Shown here in pieces: positions 27,874 through 36,825 of a DNA stretch of 64,000 bases. Origin of the DNA: Bacteriovorax stolpii (GTDB lineage: Bacteria > Bdellovibrionota > Bacteriovoracia > Bacteriovoracales > Bacteriovoracaceae); contig CAMDQH010000002.1 in assembly GCA_945905815.1 (NCBI GenBank), forward strand, positions 1 through 64,000, in the 5' to 3' direction. Numbering within the stretch: the first letter of the stretch is position 1; each line of letters opens with the position of its first letter. The notes under the pieces are model-generated. The model did not search any database. It was not told the DNA's origin and saw only the letters and a list, made by a program, of their open reading frames with translations. Made by a program: the position numbers and the translations under genes.

Positions 27874-28980
27874 TTGAATTTGCCTCATATCCCCACATTA
27901 AAAAATAGAACTCTAGAATTTTACCAGAAAAACGAAGTAGCAGTTTCTATAGGTGTATTTGTATTTGGTTTCGTATTTGACCTTCTGACTCTCGGCCGAA
28001 TAGATGACTTACTAAACCTTGTTCAGCAGGCCATTTATTTAACGATACTCGGGACTCTTTTAATTTGTGAAGTCCGAGTTGAAATCGGAACTCTAACCTT
28101 ATCTGGTCGTGGACAAAAATTCTGGCAATACCATGATTTAGTCGTCCATTTTTTATTTGGCTCACTTTTGTCAGTATATACAATTTTTTATTACACATCA
28201 GCTTCTGCCATTACATCTTTCTTTTTTATCTTACTACTGGCCGGCCTGATGCTTGCCAATGAAGTACCACAGTTTCAAAAACTTGGACTTCCTGTCAGAG
28301 TCATTCTCTACTCAATCTGCGTTCTATCCTACTTTTCCTTTTTTTATCCCATCCTTATGGGCCATGTTGGGGCAATCCCCTTCTGGCTAGGATTTTTAAC
28401 ATCCGTTATGGTGTTGGGACTCATTTGGAGACTCAACTTCAAAGGATCAAGTTCAATAACAGTTCTCAAAAGGAACGTTCTACTTCCAGCAATTGGTATC
28501 CATGTCTTCTTTTTATTGGGGTACTACACATCACTTATTCCACCAGTTCCAGTCGCCGTAAAAAAAATCGGGATCTACTATAAATTAGAAAAAAATGATG
28601 GCAAGTATATAGGATCCTATCTGAGACCATTTTGGAATTTTTGGGGTAAAGGTTCACAGGATTTCCAGACACGAATGGGAGACCAACTAACAGTCATTTT
28701 ATCTATTTTCTCCCCTGGGAACTTTGAAGATAAAGTTTTTTTAAAATGGTACCTTGATGATGAAAAAGAAGGTTGGATACTTCATGACAGTATCCCAATG
28801 ACCATACTGGGCGGAAGAGATGAAGGGTTTCGAGGTTTTGGAAAGAAATCAAATTATCAAAATGGTGACTGGCGCGTGATTGTAGAAACTTCTGATGGCC
28901 GGGAAGTCGGTCGGATCAACTTTACCATCGAGACCGATGAATCAGCTGATCCGAGAGAATTCAAGCAAGATATTTTTTAG
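27874..28980 (+). CDS. Membrane protein with C-terminal DUF2914 domain
   Basis: A 368-residue inner-membrane protein with about six transmembrane helices (residues ~20-225), then a soluble DUF2914-type domain (~260-360, with LKWYLDDEKEGWILHDSIP, GRDEGFRGFGKKS and GDWRVIVETSDGREVGRI). It begins with TTG immediately after the trxB stop; AAGGG lies in the trxB end. The domain is known only as a conserved unknown, usually carried by proteins with this membrane arrangement. Its stop overlaps the convergent lipoprotein gene by four bases. Confidence 0.82.
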   Translation: MNLPHIPTLKNRTLEFYQKNEVAVSIGVFVFGFVFDLLTLGRIDDLLNLVQQAIYLTILGTLLICEVRVEIGTLTLSGRGQKFWQYHDLVVHFLFGSLLSVYTIFYYTSASAITSFFFILLLAGLMLANEVPQFQKLGLPVRVILYSICVLSYFSFFYPILMGHVGAIPFWLGFLTSVMVLGLIWRLNFKGSSSITVLKRNVLLPAIGIHVFFLLGYYTSLIPPVPVAVKKIGIYYKLEKNDGKYIGSYLRPFWNFWGKGSQDFQTRMGDQLTVILSIFSPGNFEDKVFLKWYLDDEKEGWILHDSIPMTILGGRDEGFRGFGKKSNYQNGDWRVIVETSDGREVGRINFTIETDESADPREFKQDIF

Positions 28981-29432
28981 TTTGTAATCTGTACGATTTT
29001 CTCGCCGTTGATAATTACAACTTTGTATTCCTGAGGATCAACTAACTTATAATTTGTATTTAGAGTTAGATCATTGCAATCCGGGACTCTTTTAACCTGG
29101 AATGAAAAATCTTTTTCATTTTCTTCTATCGCTAGATAATCCCACATAAGAATTTCAGCTGTAAGCGCCTGCCGACTAACAGTAAAATGCAGATCTCCAC
29201 ATTCTAGGAAAACCCTCTTACCATTAATGAGAATTTCTATAGCATCAGGGAAGTTTTGACGAGGGTAAGACACCACCCACTTACGATTGCACCCAGAAGT
29301 TGACTTATTTTTAATGCAAGAAAGGGCATCAAATGATCTAAGGGTTGCAGGATCTTGTACAGGGGCCCCTTTTCCACAACCAACAACTGTAAACAGACTT
29401 AGTATAACTAATAGGAAACACGCTCTCTTCAC
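28977..29432 (-). CDS. Small lipoprotein of unknown function
   Basis: A 151-residue protein. The N-terminus MKRACFLLVILSLFTVVGC has a clear signal peptide and lipobox (VVGC), so it should be lipidated on cysteine 19. The mature part has several cysteines (LSCIK, SGCNRK, LECGD, PDCND) that could pair, and no recognised domain. It starts with GTG, with GGGGT five bases upstream. It stands alone between convergent genes. Confidence 0.78.
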   Translation of the reverse strand: MKRACFLLVILSLFTVVGCGKGAPVQDPATLRSFDALSCIKNKSTSGCNRKWVVSYPRQNFPDAIEILINGKRVFLECGDLHFTVSRQALTAEILMWDYLAIEENEKDFSFQVKRVPDCNDLTLNTNYKLVDPQEYKVVIINGEKIVQITN

Positions 29433-29654
29433 ATCTACCCCGTTGTCTAAGATATTAAATATACAAAAGGATTTCAGTTCTCAGTAAACCTGACAAGTAA
29501 AATCTGCATTAGCTTAACTTGAGCAAAAATGACCACTAAGAAATACCTTTGACACATACACTCGATTTCTGAAAAAATAATTAAGTCAACTCTTCGCTAA
29601 AGGATTAGCGAGGAAGAGATTACGGCCATTTTGCGAGAAACCAAGGAAGGTGAC
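29433..29654. other. Intergenic region with leader hairpin of the crotonase gene
   Basis: A 222-base gap between divergent genes. It holds TTGACA at 29549-29554 but no convincing -10 at 16-18 bases, and a strong stem-loop at 29591-29614 (TCTTCGCTAA pairs with TTAGCGAGGA, one G-U, loop AGGA), 40 bases before the crotonase start. Only very short reading frames occur. The hairpin may be a regulatory leader or mRNA stabiliser. Confidence 0.4.
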
Positions 29655-30509
29655 ATGCAGACGACTCTTTTTAACTACACGACTCTCTCTACACGGTTGG
29701 AAAAATCCACCAGAACTCTTTTTGTCACACTAAATCGTCCAGATTGGAATAATTCTTTTCGATTGGAAATGTTATTTGAATTAGAATCTTTATTCGCTTG
29801 GTGCACGACGAGAGTTGAAATTAACACTATTTTTATAGACTCATCTTCGGCCAATTTCTCAACTGGCCTTGACCTTGACTCTCTTTCATCTTTATCTGCA
29901 AACCAATTACACAAAATAAATACTAAACTTCATAAAATTATTTTCTCAATGATGCAATTACCTCAGACAATTGTTATGGACCTTGGACATGGATGTGAAA
30001 CCATCGCTTCAGAATTTGCGTTGGGTGCTGATATTCGCATTGCTCATAAAGATGCCAAGATTAGCTTTAATCACTGCCGTTACGGGCTAGTTCCAGCTGC
30101 GGGAGGAATGAGCATGCTATCAACATTGATCGCTCCCAGCTTCTCACGTGCCTGGATTCTATCTGGTGCTACTATTAGTGAATCAGCTCTTACTCAGTCT
30201 GGATTTTTAACCGACACATACTCAGAAAATAAAAATGAAATCATCGCTAAGACTTTGGGAGAAATCGCAAACCTTGCGCCAGTCCAACGTATCCAGTCCA
30301 AGCTTGGACTTTTTGAAACACTTCGTGCTCAGTTTGAATCCGGTATTGTTATGGATAGTAAAATTGCAAAAGCATCTATGGTTTCAGAAGACTGGAGAAC
30401 TAAAAAACCAGAAGAGAAAAACTTTGAGTTTATGCCAGCTAAATCAATGTCATATACCGTTAAGCTTTCATTAATTAAAAATGAAGAAACTACGACTACC
30501 GAACATTAA
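29655..30509 (+). CDS. Enoyl-CoA hydratase/isomerase superfamily (crotonase) protein
   Basis: A 284-residue crotonase-fold protein. The first oxyanion-hole strand FSTGLDLDSLS and the second CRYGLVPAAGGMSML are clear, as is the ALGADIRIAHKDAKISF stretch. The glutamate normally found seven residues before the P of the PxxGG turn is replaced by His (HCRYGLVP), and the second catalytic Glu region (SGATISE) is divergent. It may therefore not be a hydratase; isomerase, thioesterase-like or non-catalytic roles are possible. The start MQTTLF was chosen because AAGGAAGG lies upstream; the frame's earlier codon has no site. Confidence 0.82.
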   Translation: MQTTLFNYTTLSTRLEKSTRTLFVTLNRPDWNNSFRLEMLFELESLFAWCTTRVEINTIFIDSSSANFSTGLDLDSLSSLSANQLHKINTKLHKIIFSMMQLPQTIVMDLGHGCETIASEFALGADIRIAHKDAKISFNHCRYGLVPAAGGMSMLSTLIAPSFSRAWILSGATISESALTQSGFLTDTYSENKNEIIAKTLGEIANLAPVQRIQSKLGLFETLRAQFESGIVMDSKIAKASMVSEDWRTKKPEEKNFEFMPAKSMSYTVKLSLIKNEETTTTEH

Positions 30510-30514
30510 TTATA

Positions 30515-31264
30515 TTACCAACAGATAGTAGTCAAACGACTAGGGGTAGTATCCCAGATCATTTTCTGACCTGATTTTGGCAAGCCGTCACTTGAATAAT
30601 GAACAACGTATTCCATTGAAGACGAATAATTAGAGTCGTAGATACCAAAGACAACCTTATCTAAAGTTGATTTTTTATAAAAGTTAGTCACTGAATGAAC
30701 ACCGACGACATGGCCGTAATATAGCATCAACGGCCAACGACCAAGACCGAGACGGCGGCGAAGACTTTCAACGTTGAGATGTAAATTGATTCGACCATGA
30801 TTTGATGTCACTGGATTATCATTTATAAGAAGAAACTGTTCTAGATTCCAAGATATTTCACGAACCGCAATATCCAAATTATAATCAATAGCGTTTGCTA
30901 AAAATACGCTTTTTTGAGCACGACAAAATTCGTTCAAATTGGCGTAACCAGTAATTTCAACTTTCCTTGATATCTTACAGCCACCCGAATGATAACGTCG
31001 CAATTCTGAGATTGCTCCCAATGTTTCATTCAAAGTCATTTTTGCTTTTGTGGGACTAAATTTTGCATGTTCATGAAAAGCGGAAACAAGCCCAGACATC
31101 CCCTGACAGACACCTTTACTCGCGCCTAATTCACCCAAGGGACCAAATTTCTTAAGAGCTGGGTCTCCATTTTTAAAACAAAGCCCATCTTTCTCAATGG
31201 AGAAGGTGCTTGCACCAGCTGAGATGCTTAAAATGACCAAGTAAAAACATAAAATGTTTTTCAT
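30515..31264 (-). CDS. Secreted protein of unknown function (249 aa)
   Basis: Not recognised. A signal peptide (MKNILCFYLVILSISAGAST) is followed by a globular sequence with a conserved-looking GVCQGMSGLVSAFHEH, cysteines (GGCKISRK, EFCRAQKS, terminal ICW), and LMLYYGHVVGVHSV with FGIYDSNYSSSMEY. The Cys-His-Asp arrangement, a cysteine in KGVCQGM and a His in GHVVGVH followed by an Asp in YDSN, recalls papain-like folds, but this is a loose resemblance. ATG at 31264. It follows the glucoamylase by 87 bases in the same direction. Confidence 0.65.
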   Translation of the reverse strand: MKNILCFYLVILSISAGASTFSIEKDGLCFKNGDPALKKFGPLGELGASKGVCQGMSGLVSAFHEHAKFSPTKAKMTLNETLGAISELRRYHSGGCKISRKVEITGYANLNEFCRAQKSVFLANAIDYNLDIAVREISWNLEQFLLINDNPVTSNHGRINLHLNVESLRRRLGLGRWPLMLYYGHVVGVHSVTNFYKKSTLDKVVFGIYDSNYSSSMEYVVHYSSDGLPKSGQKMIWDTTPSRLTTICW

Positions 31265-31351
31265 ATTGGTGATTATACCAATACTCTGACCTTCCACGGC
31301 TTCACCTTGTAAGTATTACAATCCGACTCAATTACTCGAATTTATTGATTA

Positions 31352-32626
31352 TTATTTAATAAGATGGCATCTCATCATGGCCGTCATAAATGAATTATGC
31401 GACCAGGTCAAATCAACTGCACCCTGCATAATACCGGTCTCATGGTTAAACTGCTCAGAGATATGTCCCTTACGATCGGAGTGAAAAAGTGCCCGTTTAA
31501 ACTGTTTTTCCGTCAATTCAGATAAATCTTTTGCAAGAACCTTAGTGAGTTCACCATTTTTGGCCAACTCGTCTTTTAAGAGACAAAAATATTCACCCAG
31601 TGCAAGAGTTGAAAGAAACCAAGGATTGCCTAAAGCCGAAGTCTGGTAGCCATCATACCGATCTTCAGGGTAGCGACCGATTCCAACACCCAAATCAACA
31701 TACTTTTTATTCACAGGATAGATACCTGTGAATGTGTTTGTTAGTACATCAACGTATTTCAAAATATATGAGTCTTTAAGAGAGAAAAGTTTTTGGTAAG
31801 GTGAGGCATGAAGAAGTGCCAACAGTGGCGCCACATCGATTCCTGAATTTTTGTAACCAAGGGGTGCCGATTTTTGAGAAGTAACAAGAATTCCAACGCG
31901 CTCATCAGTGAACTCTGCCTTCAGTTTAAGTGCAATTCTTTCAGACTCTTGACGATAAAAATCTGCGGCGTTCGAATCTTTTAATTCATCTGCTAACTTT
32001 GCACCCTCTTGAAGGGCGACATGCTGAGAAAGAAGAGTATAAAAATGCATCCCCTTCTCTTCTTCCCAAAGGTCAAAACTATGCTCCTCCCAATGATGGG
32101 CAACATACTCAAGATCTTTTTTTATAACAGAATCGGCAGGTAAGACTCCGTGATATAGTTTCTTTAAGACGTAATCTTGATTGCCTTCAGAGAACATAAT
32201 TCGAGCAAATTTGATCATCGCGATCGCTCTCAGTGCTGGCCCATCATTTTGGGGTCGTCCCCAAGGACCAGTGAAGCCAGAACCGTCAATGTTATATTTC
32301 GGCTCTCCTAATCCTGAATAGGTTGGAAGATTTTGTCGGTAAGCTTCAGCATCAATCCATGTAAAAATCATGTTTTTAATTTTTTGATCATTACTCAATT
32401 GATAGTAATCAATTAAGGAGCGCATAGTAAGTGCAGTGTCTCTTACCCAATCATAATAATAATTTGGAGCTTCTTTACTAGGGCTAGCAACAACCATACC
32501 GGGCTTAACATCAGCTCTAGTTGCATTAGAGATAACCATACTTAAGCTATCTAGAAATTGTTCGTCTTTACTTGGAATAACTGCATGAACGAGAGAAGGA
32601 AGTAATAGCAAAAAAAGAAATTTCAT
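31352..32626 (-). CDS. Secreted glucoamylase (glycoside hydrolase family 15)
   Basis: A 424-residue enzyme with a signal peptide (MKFLFLLLLPSLVHAV) and the catalytic (alpha/alpha)6 barrel of GH15. Visible signatures are YYYDWVRDTALTM, GRPQNDGPALRAIAM, HSFDLWEEEKGMHFYTL (with the catalytic acid E) and the end block ISEQFN followed by GAVDLTWSHNSF. It releases glucose from alpha-glucans. It lacks a separate starch-binding domain. Its ATG overlaps the stop of mvk by four bases (ATGA), so it appears to be the last cistron of the mevalonate operon, an odd functional neighbour. Confidence 0.9.
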   Translation of the reverse strand: MKFLFLLLLPSLVHAVIPSKDEQFLDSLSMVISNATRADVKPGMVVASPSKEAPNYYYDWVRDTALTMRSLIDYYQLSNDQKIKNMIFTWIDAEAYRQNLPTYSGLGEPKYNIDGSGFTGPWGRPQNDGPALRAIAMIKFARIMFSEGNQDYVLKKLYHGVLPADSVIKKDLEYVAHHWEEHSFDLWEEEKGMHFYTLLSQHVALQEGAKLADELKDSNAADFYRQESERIALKLKAEFTDERVGILVTSQKSAPLGYKNSGIDVAPLLALLHASPYQKLFSLKDSYILKYVDVLTNTFTGIYPVNKKYVDLGVGIGRYPEDRYDGYQTSALGNPWFLSTLALGEYFCLLKDELAKNGELTKVLAKDLSELTEKQFKRALFHSDRKGHISEQFNHETGIMQGAVDLTWSHNSFMTAMMRCHLIK

Positions 32627-33501
32627 TTTAGGTCCCTTAATTCATGCGGTTCAAAAATTTTAGTTTTCTCAGTGGAAGATAATTTATCACTAAACCCGAG
32701 AATATAACCACCACCACCGGCGCCACAAAGCTTCAAAACATACTCACCAGATTCTAGTCCTTTAGACCATAAACCCCGCATCTGTGTGGGAATCATTTCT
32801 GGAAAATACTCCCATTGAAACTTCGAAATGAGCCATAAGTGATGAAACAAATTAGACCGGTCATTTCCTAAAATGGCAAGAACAGCAAAATTGACCTCGC
32901 GAGACAATATCTCAGCACAGCCCCTTTTGAATTCAGGGTCTTTCATTTTTTCCTGGTAGATATTTACAAGTGGACCAGTAATCCTAGGTTTATTTGTATT
33001 TAGCAGAAAGAAATTACTGAGATTGATGTCTTTTTCATAAATCTCAACACAATCAAAGTTATGAATAAGTAATGGTTTTTGGATCAGACTTACCAGAGGA
33101 TCTATACCTGAACTAGACCCATGAAAATAATCTTCAAGTTTCGCAAGTGCCTGCTTATCCTCGTGAATAGATTTCTTCTTAAAACCATAAGCTTCATAAA
33201 GAGCAGCGATTAAGGCACCGGAACTTCCAAGTCCAAAACCATGTGGAATAGATGAATCAAACCATAGTCCATTTTCAATATCATTCTTAAGACGGCCATA
33301 ATCCAGATAATTTTCCGAGCTATGGTTGAGAAAATCAGCCAAGGCGGCATGAGAAATAGATGCACTAGGAGAATCCAACTTATCGAAAGACCACTTACCA
33401 GAGAGTTCATGATAAGGAATCGCCAATGCCTTGGAGCCATTGAGTATCGTATACTCACCTAATAAAAGAATTTTCGCGGGAAAATGGGTTTCACTTAACA
33501 T
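32623..33501 (-). CDS. mvk: Mevalonate kinase-like GHMP kinase
   Basis: A 292-residue GHMP kinase predicted to phosphorylate mevalonate at the 5 position. The N-terminal FPAKILLLGEYTILNGSKAL (substrate and ATP lobe), the phosphate loop GFGLGSSGALIAALYE and HGSSSGIDPLVSL (catalytic Asp) are in order, and the C-terminal GGGYILGF is the third GHMP motif. It overlaps mvaD by seven bases and the glucoamylase by four. Mevalonate is the most likely substrate because the operon supplies the decarboxylase and another kinase; the assignment versus that kinase is by sequence character only. Confidence 0.88.
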   Translation of the reverse strand: MLSETHFPAKILLLGEYTILNGSKALAIPYHELSGKWSFDKLDSPSASISHAALADFLNHSSENYLDYGRLKNDIENGLWFDSSIPHGFGLGSSGALIAALYEAYGFKKKSIHEDKQALAKLEDYFHGSSSGIDPLVSLIQKPLLIHNFDCVEIYEKDINLSNFFLLNTNKPRITGPLVNIYQEKMKDPEFKRGCAEILSREVNFAVLAILGNDRSNLFHHLWLISKFQWEYFPEMIPTQMRGLWSKGLESGEYVLKLCGAGGGGYILGFSDKLSSTEKTKIFEPHELRDLK

Positions 33502-34544
33502 TTTCTAGGCCCATTGCCGGTTCGATCAAAAATAATTTTTTCAGAAAGATGAGACAGCTCTGATGTAATGAATTGATCAATCTTATGTTTATGAGAATCT
33601 GGATAAATCAAATGTAAATTAGGCCCAGCATCAAGAGAAAAATATAAGGGAATTTTAGTTTGACGGCGAAAATCCCATACGGCTTCAATAGCAGACAAAG
33701 TTTTAGGTTTTAGCAACATATATGGATTCGGTGAAGTCAGCATCATAGCATGGAGTGAGAGTGCTTCAGCTTCAAGAATTATCCCAAGACCTTCAACATC
33801 GCCCGACCTTAAGGTCGAAACACAGCGATTAAAATTCGACTTCGCTTGAGTAAAACGGCTCTCAGCAAAAAAATGGTCATTCATCCTCTCATGACCAGTT
33901 CTTGATGAAACATTCTTTTCGGTGCCGGAAATAACTAAAACTGTATCGTTCAGAGAAGAAAGTTCAGAGTGGACTTCTAAAGGAATCGCATACTCGTTTG
34001 TTGTTTTCGATAACTCAGAATCTCCCCAACAAGAATAACCACCGAAAACGGAGCGACAAGCACTGCCACTGGCAATTCTTGATAAATAACTTGCGCGCTG
34101 AAAAAAAATGTTTTCACTGGCATCAGACTTAAGAAAATACAAATAATCAGTTAAAGTTAAAGCAAAAGCCGAAAGGCCAGAAGCTGAAGAAGCAATTCCG
34201 GCCCCATGAGGAAAAGTATTTGAAGTTTCTATTACAACCGAAAGATTAAGGACCCAGGGAAGCTCAACAACAAGAGACTCAAGATAAATTTGGATTTTTT
34301 TAGCAAACCTGTCATTATTCTGACCTTCCAAATTTAAAGAAACTCTCAGTTCATCAGCAGGTGCAAAGATTGTTTTTGTAGTTGTTTTGCATTCACTTAA
34401 GGCCATGGAGAGTGAAGGATTCGCCGGAATTTGATGACCTTTTTTTCCCCAATATTTAACAAAAGCAATATTTGAAGGAGATTCCCAAATACTCTCAAAA
34501 GGAATGGGTGAAATATCCCGGAATGGCCCGAGAAAACTGTTCAT
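33495..34544 (-). CDS. mvaD: Diphosphomevalonate decarboxylase
   Basis: A 349-residue ATP-dependent enzyme that converts mevalonate 5-diphosphate to isopentenyl diphosphate, CO2, ADP and phosphate. Typical motifs are SPSNIAFVKYWGKKGHQIP (N-terminal lobe), NPSLSMALSE, the phosphate loop GIASSASGLSAFAL, and GSACRSVFGGYSCWG. The C-terminal catalytic aspartate region FSLDAGPNLHLIYP is intact. It overlaps both neighbours (pmk by 4, mvk by 7 bases). Confidence 0.96.
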   Translation of the reverse strand: MNSFLGPFRDISPIPFESIWESPSNIAFVKYWGKKGHQIPANPSLSMALSECKTTTKTIFAPADELRVSLNLEGQNNDRFAKKIQIYLESLVVELPWVLNLSVVIETSNTFPHGAGIASSASGLSAFALTLTDYLYFLKSDASENIFFQRASYLSRIASGSACRSVFGGYSCWGDSELSKTTNEYAIPLEVHSELSSLNDTVLVISGTEKNVSSRTGHERMNDHFFAESRFTQAKSNFNRCVSTLRSGDVEGLGIILEAEALSLHAMMLTSPNPYMLLKPKTLSAIEAVWDFRRQTKIPLYFSLDAGPNLHLIYPDSHKHKIDQFITSELSHLSEKIIFDRTGNGPRKC

Positions 34545-35509
34545 GGGTTTCTTTCCGAATAATTGTCAGTGCGAGCAATCTCTGAAAAAGGAATAAAAGT
34601 TGTAAAGCCTTTATCAAAAAAGTAATCACGCGTTTCCGAAGGAGTACGGTCAGAAGTAACCATTGCAAAATCGCCTCCCCAAGCACCAAGAGATTTTACC
34701 TGCCCCCAAAAGTCTTTAAAATATTTGTCTTTTACTTTTTCATACTTTAAGGCCGATGCAATGATATCTTCATGGGCCAAAATGATTTTATTAAACGTTC
34801 CCAAGTTCTGACATGAAATCATCTCTTGAGTTAGTTGAGTAACTTCATTAACAAACAAATTCTTTCCTTCAATTTTTGTTGAAGAAAAAGAGGACACTTC
34901 ATCTTGAGAAGATTGCTTGTTTCCAAGATATAGAAAATAAATATTCTCTTTAAAAGATGGATTAAAATCAACCGTTTCCCATTGGGGTTTGTTTTCGATT
35001 CTTTGGAATCTAATTGGTCTCATGGCCTGAGCACAAGCAATGTCATAACCGGAGCCACCAATAGTTTTTTTCAATAGTTCAAAAGGGCTCACATATGCCC
35101 ACTGGGCAATATTATAAAGAAAAGTTGAACTGGAACCAAGACCCCACTCAAGTGGGAACTCAATCTTCGTTTCAACAAAAACGTCCATATCTTCGCGAAG
35201 AAAATGCGGGTTCTGCATTCTAACTGCCGAAAGGACCTGATGCAAAAAATCTTGCTTCGCATTTTCCTGATTTTTTATTGGTTTAAAATGCCAAAACTCG
35301 TAGTCTGATTCAAACCAGACCTTGCCCGTATGATCAAAACTTTTCCAATTCAATGTAGGTTGATAAGAGTGTCGGTATCGGACTTTCATGGATTGACCGA
35401 CAGTCGTAGGCAGGGCAAGTGCCATAGCACCATCAAGGACAAAATACTCACCGGTTAAGAGAAGTTTCCCATGCCCGTAAAAAAATTGATCATCCATAGA
35501 AGTTCTCAT
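34541..35509 (-). CDS. GYDIA-type GHMP kinase, probable phosphomevalonate kinase
   Basis: A 322-residue GHMP kinase. The start GKLLLTGEYFVLDGAMALA, the loop WGLGSSSTFLYN and the block GGSGYDIACAQA identify the family called GYDIA kinases, found with mevalonate genes in Bacteroidetes-like operons. Its slot in the operon, between HMG-CoA reductase and the decarboxylase, leaves phosphomevalonate kinase as the missing activity; this is inference, since it is only distantly related to the ERG8-type enzyme. It overlaps mvaA by four bases (ATGA); an internal ATG at 35497 is also possible. Confidence 0.88.
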   Translation of the reverse strand: MRTSMDDQFFYGHGKLLLTGEYFVLDGAMALALPTTVGQSMKVRYRHSYQPTLNWKSFDHTGKVWFESDYEFWHFKPIKNQENAKQDFLHQVLSAVRMQNPHFLREDMDVFVETKIEFPLEWGLGSSSTFLYNIAQWAYVSPFELLKKTIGGSGYDIACAQAMRPIRFQRIENKPQWETVDFNPSFKENIYFLYLGNKQSSQDEVSSFSSTKIEGKNLFVNEVTQLTQEMISCQNLGTFNKIILAHEDIIASALKYEKVKDKYFKDFWGQVKSLGAWGGDFAMVTSDRTPSETRDYFFDKGFTTFIPFSEIARTDNYSERNP

Positions 35510-36825
35510 TGAAGCTGCTTAGTTAATTCAAGATAGTCTCTGACAGCAGTAAATGAAACGACCTTGTCAGAGAAATATTCTTTACCCTTTTCAATTTGCA
35601 CAGATGTTGCTCCTAGCTGATTAAAAACATTGAGTAGATGCAACTTCATGTGACCTTTTTGGATACCAGTCGTAACAAGGGATTTAACAGCTCCAAAATT
35701 TTGGGCGAGACCAACTGCCGCAATAACTTGCATCAGTTCCTTCGAGGATGGTTGCTCAAGAATTGCAAGCGATGTTTTCGCCAGCGGATGGAGCGTAGTT
35801 AATCCACCAACGGTTCCAACTGCAAGTGGAACAGTGAGACTAAATTTGAATATATCTTGAGTAAGTTCAACTTTTGAAAGAGAACGGTACTGACCATCTT
35901 TAGCAGCGTAGGCGTGGGCACAGGCCTCAACCGCCCTAAAATCATTACCCGTGGCCAAAACAACTGAATCAATTCCATTCATGATTCCTTTGTTATGAGT
36001 CACAGCACGGCCTGTATCAACTTCTGCAATTCTCACGGCCGCAGCAAAACGTTCTGCAAACTGCCGTGGAGCCATACCATTGATGGTACCAAGGTCCTCA
36101 ATAGGACATTGAACTGAACATTCAACCAAGCATTCAGGAGTATAATTGGAAAGGATACACATTATCACCTGTAAATCTTTCTCAGATCCTGTGAATGAAT
36201 CTTCGCCATTCACTTTGCTCTTAAAAACCGCAGACACCTCTTCAAGAATTGAATTAATAAAATTTGCTCCCATCGCATTGCAAGTATCAAACTCTAGTTT
36301 TAACTGAAAATAATTTTCCATCTTTTCGGTCAAATCTATTATTTCAAACGAAAGTACTCCGCCACCTCTTTGCTCCATATTTTGGGCAAGATGCTTAACA
36401 GAATTAAGCAAATCCATTTTATTATCTTTAAAGAAATTAAAAAGTTTTTCCTTTTTACCCTGCCACAAGAAATGAATTTGACCTACTTTCTTAATCGAAA
36501 GTACCTTCGTCGTAAAACCACCTCTTTCATACCAGAATTTCGCACCCAAAGATGCAGCTGCAACGACAGAAGATTCTTCTATTACCATAGGGACAGAATA
36601 TGTCTTTCCATTAATTAAAAAGTTCGGCGCAATACCAAAAGGCATATCAAAATTAGTTAGCGTGTTCTCAGAGAACTCATCCAAGCGTTTTTGAATGGCG
36701 CCATCATGATGCCAATATACAGGCATTTGATTGACCATTTTCTTCGCCTCACCATCCAATTGACTGGATAACCAGCTTATTTTTTCTTCTTTTGACATCT
36801 TTGAAAAGCCACTAACTGCTTTCAT
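35506..36825 (-). CDS. mvaA: Hydroxymethylglutaryl-CoA reductase (class II)
   Basis: A 439-residue soluble reductase forming mevalonate from HMG-CoA with a nicotinamide cofactor. Class II features: DMPFGIAPNFLINGK near residue 80, CNAMGANFINSI, HNKGIMNGIDSVVLATGND, and the catalytic His block KGHMKLHLLN close to the C-terminus; there is no transmembrane region. It overlaps idi2 and the GYDIA kinase by four bases each. The mevalonate operon lacks the HMG-CoA synthase and thiolase, which must be elsewhere. Confidence 0.96.
   Translation of the reverse strand: MKAVSGFSKMSKEEKISWLSSQLDGEAKKMVNQMPVYWHHDGAIQKRLDEFSENTLTNFDMPFGIAPNFLINGKTYSVPMVIEESSVVAAASLGAKFWYERGGFTTKVLSIKKVGQIHFLWQGKKEKLFNFFKDNKMDLLNSVKHLAQNMEQRGGGVLSFEIIDLTEKMENYFQLKLEFDTCNAMGANFINSILEEVSAVFKSKVNGEDSFTGSEKDLQVIMCILSNYTPECLVECSVQCPIEDLGTINGMAPRQFAERFAAAVRIAEVDTGRAVTHNKGIMNGIDSVVLATGNDFRAVEACAHAYAAKDGQYRSLSKVELTQDIFKFSLTVPLAVGTVGGLTTLHPLAKTSLAILEQPSSKELMQVIAAVGLAQNFGAVKSLVTTGIQKGHMKLHLLNVFNQLGATSVQIEKGKEYFSDKVVSFTAVRDYLELTKQLQ

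Noticed and set aside
29549-29554. TTGACA as part of a promoter for the crotonase
   Set aside because: No acceptable -10 box is found 16-18 bases downstream, so I listed it only inside the intergenic description.
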